Positions 27,399 to 36,716 of a stretch of DNA of 64,000 nucleotides are shown one piece after another. The translations under genes were made by a program, and so were the position numbers. Below the pieces are notes generated by a model that worked only from the letters and a program-made list of their open reading frames with translations, did no database searches and was not told the DNA's origin. This DNA comes from Gemmatimonadaceae bacterium (GTDB lineage Bacteria; Gemmatimonadota; Gemmatimonadetes; Gemmatimonadales; Gemmatimonadaceae). Within the stretch, counting starts at the first letter, position 1. Each line of letters opens with the position of its first letter. Where the stretch lies: contig DATLUQ010000046.1 of the NCBI GenBank assembly GCA_035533015.1, forward strand, positions 29,798 through 93,797, given 5' to 3'.

Positions 27399-28580
27399 AT
27401 GCTGAATCCCGATAACCTTCCCGCGCTCCAGCGCGCGATCAGCGACGCCAATCTCGACGGCTGGCTGTTGTTCGACTTTCACGGGTCGAATCCGATCGCC
27501 GGCGGCCTCCTCGGACTCACCGGGCTCGTCTCGCGCCGGGTGTTCGCCTTCATTCCGCGCCAGGGCACGCCGGTCGCCATCACCCACGCCATCGAGCAGG
27601 GGCCCTGGGCCAGATGGCCCGCTGAATGGAAGCGTGAGGTGTACGCTTCGTGGCGCTCGCTGGACGAACACCTGGCGCGCCTGGTCAAGGGCAAGCGCGT
27701 GGCCATGGAATATTCCCCTGGCGACGCCGTGCCCTATCTTGACCGCGTGCCAGCCGGCGTGCTCGAGTTGGTGCGCGCGGCCGGTGCGGAAGTGGTCTCA
27801 TCGGGGCCGCTGGTCACGCGGTTCTACGCCGCCTGGACCCCCGCCCACGTGGCCTCGCACGAGCGCGCTGCCGAGATCATTGCCCGCATCGCGCACCAAG
27901 CGATGCAGATGGCGGGGCAGCGCGCTCGCTCGCCCAAGCCGCTGACGGAGTACGAGCTGATGCAGTGGATCCTGTCGCAGTTTCGAGCTGCCAACGTCGA
28001 GACCGACCATGGGCCCAACGTCTCGGTGGGCGCCAACGCCGCCAATCCGCACTACGAGCCCACAGCGGCCGTCTCGGCGCTCATTCGCCAAGGCGACCTG
28101 CTGCTCATCGACCTCTGGGCGCACGAGCCCGACGGCGGCGTCTGGGCCGACCAGACGTGGATGGGCACCGTGGGCGCTCCGTCCCCGCGCGCGAACGAGG
28201 TGTGGACGGCCGTGCGTGACGCGCGCGATGCCGCCATCGCACTGGTCAAGGAGCGTCAGGCCGCCGGCCGGCCACTCCTCGGCGCCGAGGTGGACGACGC
28301 GGCACGACGCGTGATCACCGAACGCGGCTTCGGGCAATACTTCACGCACCGCACTGGACACTCCATCGATCCGCGAGAGCTGCACGGCTCGGGGCCCAAC
28401 ATGGATAACCTCGAGACGCACGAGGACCGCCGGGTGATGGACGGCGTGGCGTTCTCGATCGAACCGGGCATCTACATACCCGGCGAGATCGGCGTGCGCA
28501 GCGAAGTGAACATCTATCTGCTTCCGGGGCGTGCCGTGGTCACACCAGCCGAGGTGCAGCAGGAGATGCTGGCCGTCTGA
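27399..28580 (+). CDS. M24 family Xaa-Pro aminopeptidase-like protein
   Basis: A 393-residue metallopeptidase of the creatinase/prolidase fold. The five dinuclear metal ligands are all present: Asp238 (LLLIDLWA), Asp251 (VWADQTW), His321 (HRTGHSID), Glu355 (SIEPGIY) and Glu369 (RSEVNI). The N-terminal domain (residues 1-160) is the usual creatinase-N fold. No signal peptide, hence cytoplasmic turnover of proline-containing peptides is likely. Its TGA shares one base with the next ATG (TGATG). Confidence 0.92.
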   Translation: MLNPDNLPALQRAISDANLDGWLLFDFHGSNPIAGGLLGLTGLVSRRVFAFIPRQGTPVAITHAIEQGPWARWPAEWKREVYASWRSLDEHLARLVKGKRVAMEYSPGDAVPYLDRVPAGVLELVRAAGAEVVSSGPLVTRFYAAWTPAHVASHERAAEIIARIAHQAMQMAGQRARSPKPLTEYELMQWILSQFRAANVETDHGPNVSVGANAANPHYEPTAAVSALIRQGDLLLIDLWAHEPDGGVWADQTWMGTVGAPSPRANEVWTAVRDARDAAIALVKERQAAGRPLLGAEVDDAARRVITERGFGQYFTHRTGHSIDPRELHGSGPNMDNLETHEDRRVMDGVAFSIEPGIYIPGEIGVRSEVNIYLLPGRAVVTPAEVQQEMLAV

Positions 28581-29440
28581 TGAGCGGCCGTGGCGCGATG
28601 GCAGGGCGTGCGGCCGCTACCGGGATTCCGCTCCTGCTGGTGCTCGCATCGATCTCCGTTGCCTCGTGCAGGCGCGATGCCGCGGGCGCCCCCGTCGCCG
28701 CGGGGACCGCCGCGGCCGCGATCGTCGTGGATTCGTTGGGCGCGGTGGCGCGTGCGATCGCCGCCCACCCGCCCTACGAGGTGGTCACGGTGCGCGATCC
28801 CGGGACGATTCGCGGCGTGGTGTCCATGGACAGTACACGTCCACGCCGCGACATCACGCTGTCCGATACCGACGACACCGCGGCGTGCGGGCGCGTTGTA
28901 CACGACGGCTCGATCGAGACCGACGGCCACGGGCTCGGCAACGCGCTGGTGTGGGTGAGCAACGTGCGTCGAGGATTGGCCCCGCCCGTCACGCGCCGGG
29001 CCGCATTGGCCATCATACGCTGCCAGTACTCGCCTCGCGTGTTGGCACTGGTTGCCGGCACGACGATCGACTTCGCGAGCCGCGACGACGCGGTGCACCA
29101 CACGCGGTTCGTGAACGCGCTCGACGGCAAACTTCTCACCCGGATGCTGACCGTGGACCGGTGGGAAGTGGTGCCGAGCGCCCGGATCGCCGCCCGTCCC
29201 GGGTTGGTGCAGGTGGAAGGTGTCCGGCATTCGTTCGCGCGCGGCTACGTGGCCGTATTTGCCAATCCGTATTTCGCCGTCACCGACCGGCGTGGGCGGT
29301 TCGCCATCCGCGGATTGCCGGTCGGCACGTACCACGTACGGGTGTGGCACGAACGCGCGCCGGTGGTGCTGGACCGGATGGTCACGGTGGCCGCCGGTCG
29401 CACGGCGACGCTGGACGTGACATTGACCGGAGGAGAGTAG
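28580..29440 (+). CDS. Lipoprotein with cupredoxin-like and carboxypeptidase-regulatory-like regions
   Basis: A 286-residue exported protein; LLLVLASISVASC is a lipoprotein signal with a cysteine at the end of the lipobox. The middle (RCQYSPRVLALVAGTTIDFA, then SRDDAVHHTRFVN) has the strand pattern and histidines of a cupredoxin-like fold. The C-terminal part (FAVTDRRGRFAIRGLPVGTY, HVRVWHERAPVVL) is a carboxypeptidase-regulatory-like beta sandwich. Such proteins are common in the periplasm of this kind of bacterium and may bind copper; no cysteine/methionine type 1 site is evident. It is coupled to the M24 gene. Confidence 0.7.
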   Translation: MSGRGAMAGRAAATGIPLLLVLASISVASCRRDAAGAPVAAGTAAAAIVVDSLGAVARAIAAHPPYEVVTVRDPGTIRGVVSMDSTRPRRDITLSDTDDTAACGRVVHDGSIETDGHGLGNALVWVSNVRRGLAPPVTRRAALAIIRCQYSPRVLALVAGTTIDFASRDDAVHHTRFVNALDGKLLTRMLTVDRWEVVPSARIAARPGLVQVEGVRHSFARGYVAVFANPYFAVTDRRGRFAIRGLPVGTYHVRVWHERAPVVLDRMVTVAAGRTATLDVTLTGGE

Positions 29441-29506
29441 GAGGGTAGGACCGACAACTGCGTGACGCAGTCATCCGTCTCACCCGCCTACTCTTCCCCT
29501 ACCGCC
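29431..29506. repeat. Purine-rich repeat and hairpin between convergent genes
   Basis: AGGAGAGTAGGAGGGTAGG at 29431-29449 faces an imperfect complement CCTACTCTTCCCCTACC near 29489-29506, with a small hairpin ACTGCG-TGA-CGCAGT at 29457-29471 between them. It closes the transcripts ending at 29440 and 29488; the right arm runs into the ABC exporter gene. Confidence 0.4.
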
Positions 29507-31305
29507 AGCCCCGCGAACTGCGTCCTGTACAGCTTGGCGAACAGGCCCTCGGCGGCCAGCAGCTCGTCGTGGCCCCCCGACTCCACCACGCGGCCCTTGT
29601 CGAGCGCTACCACGCGGTTGGCGCGCCGCACCGTGCTCAGCCGGTGGGCGATGATCAGCGTCGACCGATTGCGCAGGAGATCTCCCATCGCCTCCTCCAC
29701 GAGCCGCTCGCTCTCCGAGTCGAGGCTCGAGGTGGCCTCGTCCAGCACGACAACGGCTGGATTCTTGAGAAATACACGGGCGATCGCGATGCGCTGGCGC
29801 TGCCCACCCGACAGCTTCACGCCCCGTTCGCCGACCAGCGTGTCGAAGCCCTCGGGCAGCCGCTCGATGAACTCCAGTGCGTGCGCGGCCTGCGCCGCCG
29901 CCCGCACTTCGTCGTCGGTGGCCGCGTGCGCGTAGGCGATGTTGTCGCGCACCGTGCCGCTGAAGAGCGCCGGTTCCTGGGGCACCATGCCGATGGCTCC
30001 GCGCAGATCGCTGAAGCTCAGGGCCCGGACGTCCACGCCGTCCATCGTGATTGCTCCCCCCGTCACGTCCCAGAAGCGTGGGAGCAGCGACGCGACGGTC
30101 GTCTTGCCGGCCCCCGACGGTCCGACCAGCGCCACCACCTCGCCCGGCGCGATCTCCAGCGACACGTCAATGAGGACGTCCGGCAGGTCGCTCGCATAAC
30201 GGAAGGACACGTGCTCCAGGCGCACCAATCCGCGCACCGGCTTGGCGAGCGGAGCGGGGTGCGCCGGCTCGGGCACGGTCGGTCGCGTCTCGAGAATCTC
30301 GAACACGCGCTGCGCCGCCCCGATCGCCTCCTGGTAGCTGCCGAATAGCGACGCCAGCGTGCCGACCGCCGCCGCCACGAAGATCGCGTAGAGCAGGAAC
30401 GACACCAGCGAGCCGGGCGACAACTGGCCCGCCAGCACCAGCCGTCCGCCTTCCCACAATACGGCCGTCACACCGCTGAACGCGAGGAACCCGACCACCC
30501 CGAACAGCATCGCGCGAATGCGTGCCCGCCGGATGGCCGCCGAGACCACGTCGCGCATGAGCGTCGAGTAGTGCGCGCTCTCGGCGTCCTCGCGATTGAA
30601 ACTCTGGACGGTGCGGATCTGCCCGAACGCCTCCTGAGCCATCCCCATTGCCTGCGCGATGTAATCCTGCACGCCGGTACTCGCCCGCCGCAGCCGTCGG
30701 CCGAACAGCACCGCCGCACCCACGATCACCGGTACCACGGCCAGCGTGGTCACCATGAGTTGCGTATGCGTGAGGGTCAGCAGCGCGAGCCCGCCCACCA
30801 GGAACAGCACCTGTCGCGCGATCTCGGCCACCTGGTTGTTGAGCACCGACTGCAACACCGCGAGATCGGCCGACAAACGGCTGGTGAGGTCGCCGCTCCG
30901 ACGGTCGGCGAAGAACCCCGGCGAGAGGTGCACGAGATGGGAGAACACCTGGTCGCGCAGCTCGGCGATCACCCGCTCGGCGGTGGACGACAGCAGGAAG
31001 ACCTGCGCGAAGTTGAGCACCCCTTGAATGGCGAACAACCCCACGAGCAGGAGCGCGATGCGATCGAGCATCGACGCATCGTGCTGCTGAAACGCCGCGT
31101 CGAGCAGGGTCTTGACCACGGCCGGGAACGCCAGCCCCACCGCTGCCGAGCCCAGCAGGCAGACGGAGGCGACGGCCAGGGCCCCGCGGTACGGGCGCAG
31201 CCAGGGCACGAGCCGCGCCAGGGCTTTGGGCGACCTGAGACGGCGGGGGCGCTTCCCTGCGGGGACGGGGGCCTCGTCGGCGGCCGGCGCCGAGGGCTCG
31301 GTCAC
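29488..31305 (-). CDS. ABC exporter, fused membrane and ATPase domains (MsbA-like)
   Basis: A 605-residue half-transporter that would work as a homodimer. Residues 35-320 hold six membrane helices with the ERVIAELRDQVFSHLVHL coupling region; the ATPase part has GPSGAGKTT (Walker A), LSGGQRQRIAIARVFL (signature) and VVLDEATSSLD (Walker B). By similarity it could flip lipids or export a drug or peptide. Its ATG overlaps the ctaB stop (ATGA), so it is in the heme A operon, but nothing in the sequence ties it to heme. Confidence 0.92.
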   Translation of the reverse strand: MTEPSAPAADEAPVPAGKRPRRLRSPKALARLVPWLRPYRGALAVASVCLLGSAAVGLAFPAVVKTLLDAAFQQHDASMLDRIALLLVGLFAIQGVLNFAQVFLLSSTAERVIAELRDQVFSHLVHLSPGFFADRRSGDLTSRLSADLAVLQSVLNNQVAEIARQVLFLVGGLALLTLTHTQLMVTTLAVVPVIVGAAVLFGRRLRRASTGVQDYIAQAMGMAQEAFGQIRTVQSFNREDAESAHYSTLMRDVVSAAIRRARIRAMLFGVVGFLAFSGVTAVLWEGGRLVLAGQLSPGSLVSFLLYAIFVAAAVGTLASLFGSYQEAIGAAQRVFEILETRPTVPEPAHPAPLAKPVRGLVRLEHVSFRYASDLPDVLIDVSLEIAPGEVVALVGPSGAGKTTVASLLPRFWDVTGGAITMDGVDVRALSFSDLRGAIGMVPQEPALFSGTVRDNIAYAHAATDDEVRAAAQAAHALEFIERLPEGFDTLVGERGVKLSGGQRQRIAIARVFLKNPAVVVLDEATSSLDSESERLVEEAMGDLLRNRSTLIIAHRLSTVRRANRVVALDKGRVVESGGHDELLAAEGLFAKLYRTQFAGLAVGEE

Positions 31306-32195
31306 GCGAACAGGCCGCGATCAACGGCCATCGCGGCAAACAGCAGGGCGAGGTAGAGGAGCGAGAACTTGTATACGCTCCATGCGGGCTTGGAGAACTG
31401 TTTGGCACGCATCACGCGAATGATCCCCACGAGCAGCCAGGCGTCGAGCACCAAGGCGACCGCCAGGTACGGCAGGCCGAGCGCGCCGAAGGCGACCGGG
31501 AGCAGGGTCAGAGATATAAGAATTATGGTATACCAGAACATCTGGCGCTTGGTCTCGCGCTCGCCCCAGACCAGCGGGGCCATGGGCACGCCGGCCCGTC
31601 CATAGTCGTACTGTTTGTTGAGGGCCAGCGCCCAGAAATGCGGGGGCGTCCAGTAGAAGATGATGAGAAAGAGGTACAGGGCCATCAGGTCCAGCCCGTT
31701 GGTGACGGCCGCCCATCCGACCAGGGGCGGGATGGCCCCCGCCGCGCCACCGATGACGATGTTCTGCGGCGTGCTCCGCTTGAGCCACCGCGTGTAGACC
31801 AGGATGTAGGCGTAGAACCCCGCGAGCGCGAGCGCCGCCGTGAGCACGTTGGCGTAGCGCGCCAGCAGAAACGTGGCCGCCGTGGCCAGGAACAGGCCGA
31901 AGACCAGAACTTCCTTGGGGTGCATCCGGCCACTCGGGATCGGCCGCAGCCGCGTGCGCGCCATGCGGTCGTCGATGTCGCTGTCCAGATACATGTTCAC
32001 CGCGTTGGCACCGCCCGCCATGAGATACCCGCCGACGAGCAGGATCAGCACCAGCGTGAAGCTGGGATGCCCCGCGACGTACATCGGCGCTACCGTCGTG
32101 ACCAGGAGCAGCGAGATGATGCGCGGCTTGGTGAGCGACACGAGGTCGCGGGTGAAGGCGCGGGCGCTGCTGGGCGCGGTCGTTGCGTCGCTCAC
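31302..32195 (-). CDS. ctaB: Protoheme IX farnesyltransferase
   Basis: CtaB/CyoE converts heme B to heme O by adding a farnesyl group. The 297-residue UbiA-fold membrane protein has the first aspartate-rich motif in NMYLDSDIDDRMARTRLRPI and the second loop ending in YDYGRAGVPMAP. It overlaps ctaA upstream and the ABC exporter downstream, each by four bases. Confidence 0.95.
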   Translation of the reverse strand: MSDATTAPSSARAFTRDLVSLTKPRIISLLLVTTVAPMYVAGHPSFTLVLILLVGGYLMAGGANAVNMYLDSDIDDRMARTRLRPIPSGRMHPKEVLVFGLFLATAATFLLARYANVLTAALALAGFYAYILVYTRWLKRSTPQNIVIGGAAGAIPPLVGWAAVTNGLDLMALYLFLIIFYWTPPHFWALALNKQYDYGRAGVPMAPLVWGERETKRQMFWYTIILISLTLLPVAFGALGLPYLAVALVLDAWLLVGIIRVMRAKQFSKPAWSVYKFSLLYLALLFAAMAVDRGLFA

Positions 32196-33181
32196 GAGCC
32201 CACCCCGGCCATCGGTCGCCGGCCGGCGCCACTCATCGGCGCCTTTGGCAGCACCGGCGCCGCGCGTCCTTCACCCAGCGGGCCGAGCCCCGCCGCGATG
32301 CGCGACAGGTAGGCCAGCGTGTAGGCCGCCAGCCAGATCGCCACCCCCGCGGCCTCGTGCAGCGACCGCAGTTCGGGAGGCATGTGCAGCAACACCATCG
32401 ATCCCGCGATCACGATCTGCAGCAGCACCAGGGCGAGCACCACGTACACCGCCCGCTTCACCGTCGGCCCGAGACTGCGGGCGCGTGCGCCCATCACGAC
32501 CAGGAGCAAGGCCAGGAGCACGGCAATCGTACGGTGCGTGAGTTGGATGTGCACCGCACTCGCCGGCGCGGCCGGATTGGGGCCGCAGAAGGGAAAGGTC
32601 GTGCATCCCACCGCCGCGAACGGGAAGTTGGCCGTGAGGCCGCCCATCGCCACCGTGAGAAAGGCCAGGCCCGCCACGGTGTTGGCGGTGCGCAGGAACC
32701 CGCGCGGCGCCGACTCCCCGCGCACGCCGGTGCCGCCCATCGCGCCGGCGCGCACGGCGGCCGTGGCGAGGATGGCCAACAGCGCCATGGCCAGCGTCCA
32801 GTGCGCCACCACCGTCCACGGCGCGTTGCCCAGCTTCACGGTCACGCCGCCCAGAATCGCCACGGCGAACACCGTGACCACGGCCGCGCCCGACATGCGC
32901 AGCACGCCGCCGCGACCGCCCACGCCCGGCTCGGCACGGCGCCGCCAAGCAGCCGCGAACAACACGAGCAGCGCCAGCGTCACGATCGACGCCAGGTACC
33001 GGTGCGACACCTCGATGATCAGATCGGGCCGGCTGAGCGGCGGGAACCAGTAGCCATCGCACCTCGGCCAGTGGTCGCCGCACCCCATGCCCGAACCCGT
33101 GATGCGTACGACGGCGCCGAACACGAGGTGCAGGCAGGTCACGCCGAGCGCGATGTAGGCGTACCGGCGGAGGGCCCTCAT
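32192..33181 (-). CDS. ctaA: Heme A synthase
   Basis: CtaA oxidises the C8 methyl of heme O to a formyl group, giving heme A for aa3-type oxidases. The 329-residue protein has eight predicted helices and the two heme-binding histidine pairs: VSHRYLA and VAHWTLA-type motifs in the first half, LTHRTIA and LHEAAG in the second, plus the cysteine pair in GCTTFPFC. The start at 33181 (MRALRRYAY) overlaps the stop of the small membrane protein gene. The long opposite-strand open frame over this gene is a shadow. Confidence 0.93.
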   Translation of the reverse strand: MRALRRYAYIALGVTCLHLVFGAVVRITGSGMGCGDHWPRCDGYWFPPLSRPDLIIEVSHRYLASIVTLALLVLFAAAWRRRAEPGVGGRGGVLRMSGAAVVTVFAVAILGGVTVKLGNAPWTVVAHWTLAMALLAILATAAVRAGAMGGTGVRGESAPRGFLRTANTVAGLAFLTVAMGGLTANFPFAAVGCTTFPFCGPNPAAPASAVHIQLTHRTIAVLLALLLVVMGARARSLGPTVKRAVYVVLALVLLQIVIAGSMVLLHMPPELRSLHEAAGVAIWLAAYTLAYLSRIAAGLGPLGEGRAAPVLPKAPMSGAGRRPMAGVGS

Positions 33182-33453
33182 GGCGCCGGCCGCTTCACGG
33201 CCGTCGAAACCTGCGCCGTCGGCGCCACGCGCGGCTCGTGCATCTCGCGCCAGGTGAGGGCGAACACTCCGGCGAGCACGCACGCCGGGAGCAGCACCCA
33301 GGCTACCTCGGGCCCGGTTCGGGGGCGAGGCACCCGCTCGCTGCCCGGCCCGGGCACGTGGGGCAGGATGGTTGAACGAACGATGGCCACCTGGGCCACC
33401 AGACAAGAAACGGCGGCGATCCAGAAGATCACGTCGCCAAGAATCAGTCGCAT
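33178..33453 (-). CDS. Small two-helix membrane protein upstream of ctaA
   Basis: A 91-residue protein starting MRLILGDVIFWIAAVSCLVA, with a first helix at residues 5-25 and a second at about 53-67 (AWVLLPACVLAGVFALTW), then a polar tail. I do not recognise the family. It overlaps ctaA by four bases, so a role in cytochrome oxidase or heme A assembly is plausible by position only. An in-frame start further upstream is possible. Confidence 0.55.
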   Translation of the reverse strand: MRLILGDVIFWIAAVSCLVAQVAIVRSTILPHVPGPGSERVPRPRTGPEVAWVLLPACVLAGVFALTWREMHEPRVAPTAQVSTAVKRPAP

Positions 33454-33556
33454 GAGCAATGGTCTGGGAATGCGGCAAGCCGCTCTGGAAACCTCGCCCG
33501 CGCGGGGGAGCGGGTCAACCACGATTTCTGGACGAGCCGTCGTGACCGCCACCGTC

Positions 33557-33564
33557 TACTTTTG
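33557..33564 (+). promoter_or_regulatory. Candidate -10 element TACTTTTG for the ABC importer
   Basis: An exact TAnnTTTG match four bases before the ATG at 33569. If functional the transcript is leaderless. No clear TTG element is seen at the usual distance upstream. Confidence 0.3.
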
Positions 33565-33568
33565 TTGC

Positions 33569-35311
33569 ATGGCGCGCCCCCAACCCTGGCCCACCGCGGT
33601 GCTCTGGCCACCCGCTCCCAAGTGGGTGGACGTCGCCATGCTCTCCCTGGTGGCCGCCGTTGGCTACGTCGTCATTCATGCGGGCGTTGGGTGGGGAACG
33701 CCGATCGCCAGCAACGTCCACGTCGGTACGTCGCCGTGGAATCTGCCCTGGTACGCGGCGCTCTCCACGTTGCGCATGGCAGCGGCCTACGTTCTGTCGC
33801 TGGTGTTCAGCGTGGCCTACGCCCGCGCGGCGGCCAACAGCCGCGTGGCCGAGCGCTTTCTCATCCCGCTGCTCGACATCCTGCAGAGCGTGCCCATCCT
33901 GTCGTTCATGCCAGGCGTGGTGCTCGGACTCGCCGCGCTGTTCCACGGTCGCGTGATCGGACTCGAGCTGGCGGCGGTGCTCCTCATCTTCACGAGCCAG
34001 GCATGGAATCTGGCGTTCGGGTTTCACCAGGCGCTGCATTCCATTCCTACCGAGCTGAGCGAGGCCGCCACCGTGTACCGGCTGGGCCGGTGGCGGCGAT
34101 TCACGCGTCTCGAGTTGCCTTCGGGGGTCATCTCGCTCGTGGCCAACAGCATGATGAGCTGGGCCGGCGGGTGGTTCTTTCTCATGGCGTCGGAGCAGTT
34201 TACGCTGGGCAGTGACAGCTATCGTCTGCCGGGCTTGGGGTCCTACCTCGCTGCCGCGGCGGAGCGGGGCGACGTGGCTGCGCTCGTCCTCGGACTGATC
34301 GTGCTGGTGACGGTCATCGTGCTGTTGGACCAGGTGCTCTGGCGGCCGCTGGTGGAGTGGTCCGACCGGTTCAAGCTGGAGCAGGCCGGCGGACCGCCGC
34401 CCCAAGCGTCGTGGATGCTCGAGGCGCTCCGCGGATCGGCGTTGATCGCCGGGCTCAGTGATCGGGTGTTCCGGCCGTTTCTGCGGTGGATGGACCGCCG
34501 GCTGAGTCCGCCGCCCGTCCCCCTCGGAGCATCGGTGGCGCCGCCGCCGCGTTCACGGTCACCGCTGTCGGTGGCCGCGCGCATGGGCGCCGCCGTGGCG
34601 CTGCTCGCCCTGGTCGTCTGGGGATCGGTGGCGGCCGCGCGCGTGCTCACCACCCTCGACGGCGCAGCCTGGGGCCACATCCTCATTGCCTCGCTGGCCA
34701 CGCTCGCGCGTACCACACTGGCCCTCGTCATCGGGGCCGCCTGGACCATTCCGCTCGGTGTGCGGATCGGTCTCGATCCCGTCTGGTCGCGGCGGCTTCA
34801 GCCCGTGGCACAGATTGCCGCATCCATTCCGGCCACGGCGCTCTTTCCCGCGCTCCTGCTGGCACTGCTCGCCCTTCCCGGCGGGCTCAACATCGCCGCC
34901 GTGGCACTGATGCTGCTGGGCACACAGTGGTACGTGCTGTTCAACGTCATCGCGGGCGCGATGTCCATCCCGTCCGACCTCAAGGAGGCAGCGGTGATCT
35001 ACCGGCTCACCCGCTGGCGCCGCTGGAAGACGCTCATCCTACCGGCGATCTTTCCCTATGTCGTCACCGGGATGATCACGGCGACGGGCGGGGCCTGGAA
35101 CGCCAGCATCGTGGCCGAGTACGTGACGTTCGGCGGCCAGAATCGGTCGACGACCGGCCTCGGCGCGGTCATCGCGGCGGCCGCCGACCAGCGCGACTTC
35201 GCGACGCTGCTCGCCGCGACGTTCGTGATGGCCGCCATCGTGATCGCCATCAACCGCCTCGTCTGGCGCCGGCTGTACGCCCTTGCCGAGTCGCGCTACC
35301 GTCTCGCCTGA
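33569..35311 (+). CDS. ABC transporter permease, fused duplicate (NitT/TauT type)
   Basis: A 580-residue protein made of two binding-protein-dependent permease domains in tandem. Each half has the cytoplasmic coupling motif, first ELSEAATVYRLGRWRRFTRL and later DLKEAAVIYRLTRWRRWKTL, which are clearly homologous, and each has about six helices. In relatives such fused permeases import nitrate, sulfonate or similar anions. The start at 33569 is used because upstream sequence in this frame is antisense to ctaA. The ATPase follows after 10 bases; no periplasmic binding protein is in the window. Confidence 0.88.
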   Translation: MARPQPWPTAVLWPPAPKWVDVAMLSLVAAVGYVVIHAGVGWGTPIASNVHVGTSPWNLPWYAALSTLRMAAAYVLSLVFSVAYARAAANSRVAERFLIPLLDILQSVPILSFMPGVVLGLAALFHGRVIGLELAAVLLIFTSQAWNLAFGFHQALHSIPTELSEAATVYRLGRWRRFTRLELPSGVISLVANSMMSWAGGWFFLMASEQFTLGSDSYRLPGLGSYLAAAAERGDVAALVLGLIVLVTVIVLLDQVLWRPLVEWSDRFKLEQAGGPPPQASWMLEALRGSALIAGLSDRVFRPFLRWMDRRLSPPPVPLGASVAPPPRSRSPLSVAARMGAAVALLALVVWGSVAAARVLTTLDGAAWGHILIASLATLARTTLALVIGAAWTIPLGVRIGLDPVWSRRLQPVAQIAASIPATALFPALLLALLALPGGLNIAAVALMLLGTQWYVLFNVIAGAMSIPSDLKEAAVIYRLTRWRRWKTLILPAIFPYVVTGMITATGGAWNASIVAEYVTFGGQNRSTTGLGAVIAAAADQRDFATLLAATFVMAAIVIAINRLVWRRLYALAESRYRLA

Positions 35312-35321
35312 ACCCCGTGCC

Positions 35322-36716
35322 ATGACCACCTTCGCCGCTTCCGCCTCGTCGTCGCTCTCCGCTCCCGGCCCGGATGGTGCGCTCCTCGCCGCGCGCGATG
35401 TGAGCAAGATCTACGGGAACGATCGCGCGGCCGCGTTGGAGCATGTGAGTCTGGAACTACGGGCCGGCGAATTCGTGGCGCTGCTCGGCCCTTCGGGGTC
35501 TGGCAAGTCCACGCTCCTCCGGATCCTCGCCGGGCTCATCGCGCCGTCCGAAGGCGACGTGCTGGTGCACGGTGCGCCCTGGACCGGGCCCAATTCCCAG
35601 GTCGCGATCGTCTTCCAGAGTTTCGCGCTCTTTCCCTGGCTCACCGTGTTGCAGAACGTCGAGATGGGATTGCTCGCGGTGGATCTCCCGGCGGCGGAGC
35701 GCCGGGCGCGCGCGGTCAAGGCCATCGACCTCATCGGCCTCGACGGGTTTGAGGAAGCATTCCCCAAGGAACTCTCCGGGGGCATGAAGCAGCGCGTCGG
35801 ATTCGCCCGCGCCCTCGTGGTACAGCCCGAAGTACTGTTCCTCGACGAACCGTTCTCGGCCCTCGACGTACTCACCGCCGAACACCTGCGCACCGAACTC
35901 AAGGAATTGTGGATGGACCGGTCGCTGCCCACCAAGGCCGTGCTCATGGTTACCCACAACATCGAGGAGGCGGTGACCCTCGCCGACCGGGTGCTCGTCT
36001 TCGGGACCAATCCGGGGCACATCAGGGTGGAGCTGCCGGGCGTGCCGCTGGAGCAGCGGAAGTCGCGCACCCCCGCGCAGACCCGGCTCGTCGAAACGAT
36101 CTACCGCATCATGACCAATCCCGACGAGGATCCGTCGGCGTTTCTGGAACGCCCCAAGCGGCGCGCCTCGCGACGGCCGCCCAAGCCGCGCTATCCCGCG
36201 CTCCCCGACGTGCGGCTGGATGAACTGGCGGGATTCGTGGAGTTCCTGTCGAGCATTGGCGGCAGCGCCGATCTGCACGACCTCTCACGCGATCTCCAGC
36301 TGCGCCACGACGACCTGCTGGCGCTGGTCGAAGCCACGGACCTCCTCGACTTCGCGCAGGTGGCGGACCGGAAGGTCGTTCTCACGCCGCTCGGCGCGGA
36401 GTTCTCCGTCGCCGACCTGGACGGGGAGAAGGCGCTGCTGCGGGTCGCGGTGGTCGAGCACGCGCCGATCCTGCGGTTCGTCACCCGTCTGCTCAACGAG
36501 GCTCCCGCCCACACGCTGGAGGCGGAACGCCTGGAAGCGGAGTTGCGGAAGGCGTTCGGCGCCGAGGAGGCGCACCGGCAGTTCGAAACGACGGTGGACT
36601 GGGGCCGCTACGCAGAACTGTTCAACTACGACACCACGGCCGGCGAACTGCGGTTGGATTCCGAACACCAGCCGGAGGCCGAACCGTTGGCGCCGCCCGA
36701 CACCAGCGGCGCCTAG
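35322..36716 (+). CDS. ABC transporter ATPase with C-terminal AAA-associated domain
   Basis: A 464-residue protein: residues 20-260 form the nucleotide-binding domain (GPSGSGKSTLL, Walker A; FQSFALFPWLTV, Q-loop; LSGGMKQRVGFARAL, signature; VLFLDEPFSALD, Walker B; VTHNIEEAV, H-loop). The C-terminal 160 residues (from about 300) match the AAA-associated domain found on some nitrate/sulfonate ATPases, with a winged-helix-like beginning (RLDELAGFVEFLSSIGGSAD). It pairs with the fused permease just upstream. Its stop overlaps the mlaD-like stop on the other strand through a CTAG. Confidence 0.9.
   Translation: MTTFAASASSSLSAPGPDGALLAARDVSKIYGNDRAAALEHVSLELRAGEFVALLGPSGSGKSTLLRILAGLIAPSEGDVLVHGAPWTGPNSQVAIVFQSFALFPWLTVLQNVEMGLLAVDLPAAERRARAVKAIDLIGLDGFEEAFPKELSGGMKQRVGFARALVVQPEVLFLDEPFSALDVLTAEHLRTELKELWMDRSLPTKAVLMVTHNIEEAVTLADRVLVFGTNPGHIRVELPGVPLEQRKSRTPAQTRLVETIYRIMTNPDEDPSAFLERPKRRASRRPPKPRYPALPDVRLDELAGFVEFLSSIGGSADLHDLSRDLQLRHDDLLALVEATDLLDFAQVADRKVVLTPLGAEFSVADLDGEKALLRVAVVEHAPILRFVTRLLNEAPAHTLEAERLEAELRKAFGAEEAHRQFETTVDWGRYAELFNYDTTAGELRLDSEHQPEAEPLAPPDTSGA

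Noticed and set aside
32183..33568. Long plus-strand open frame ahead of the ABC permease
   Set aside because: It is antisense to ctaA and the small membrane protein, with arginine/histidine-rich translation typical of shadow frames; the permease starts at 33569.
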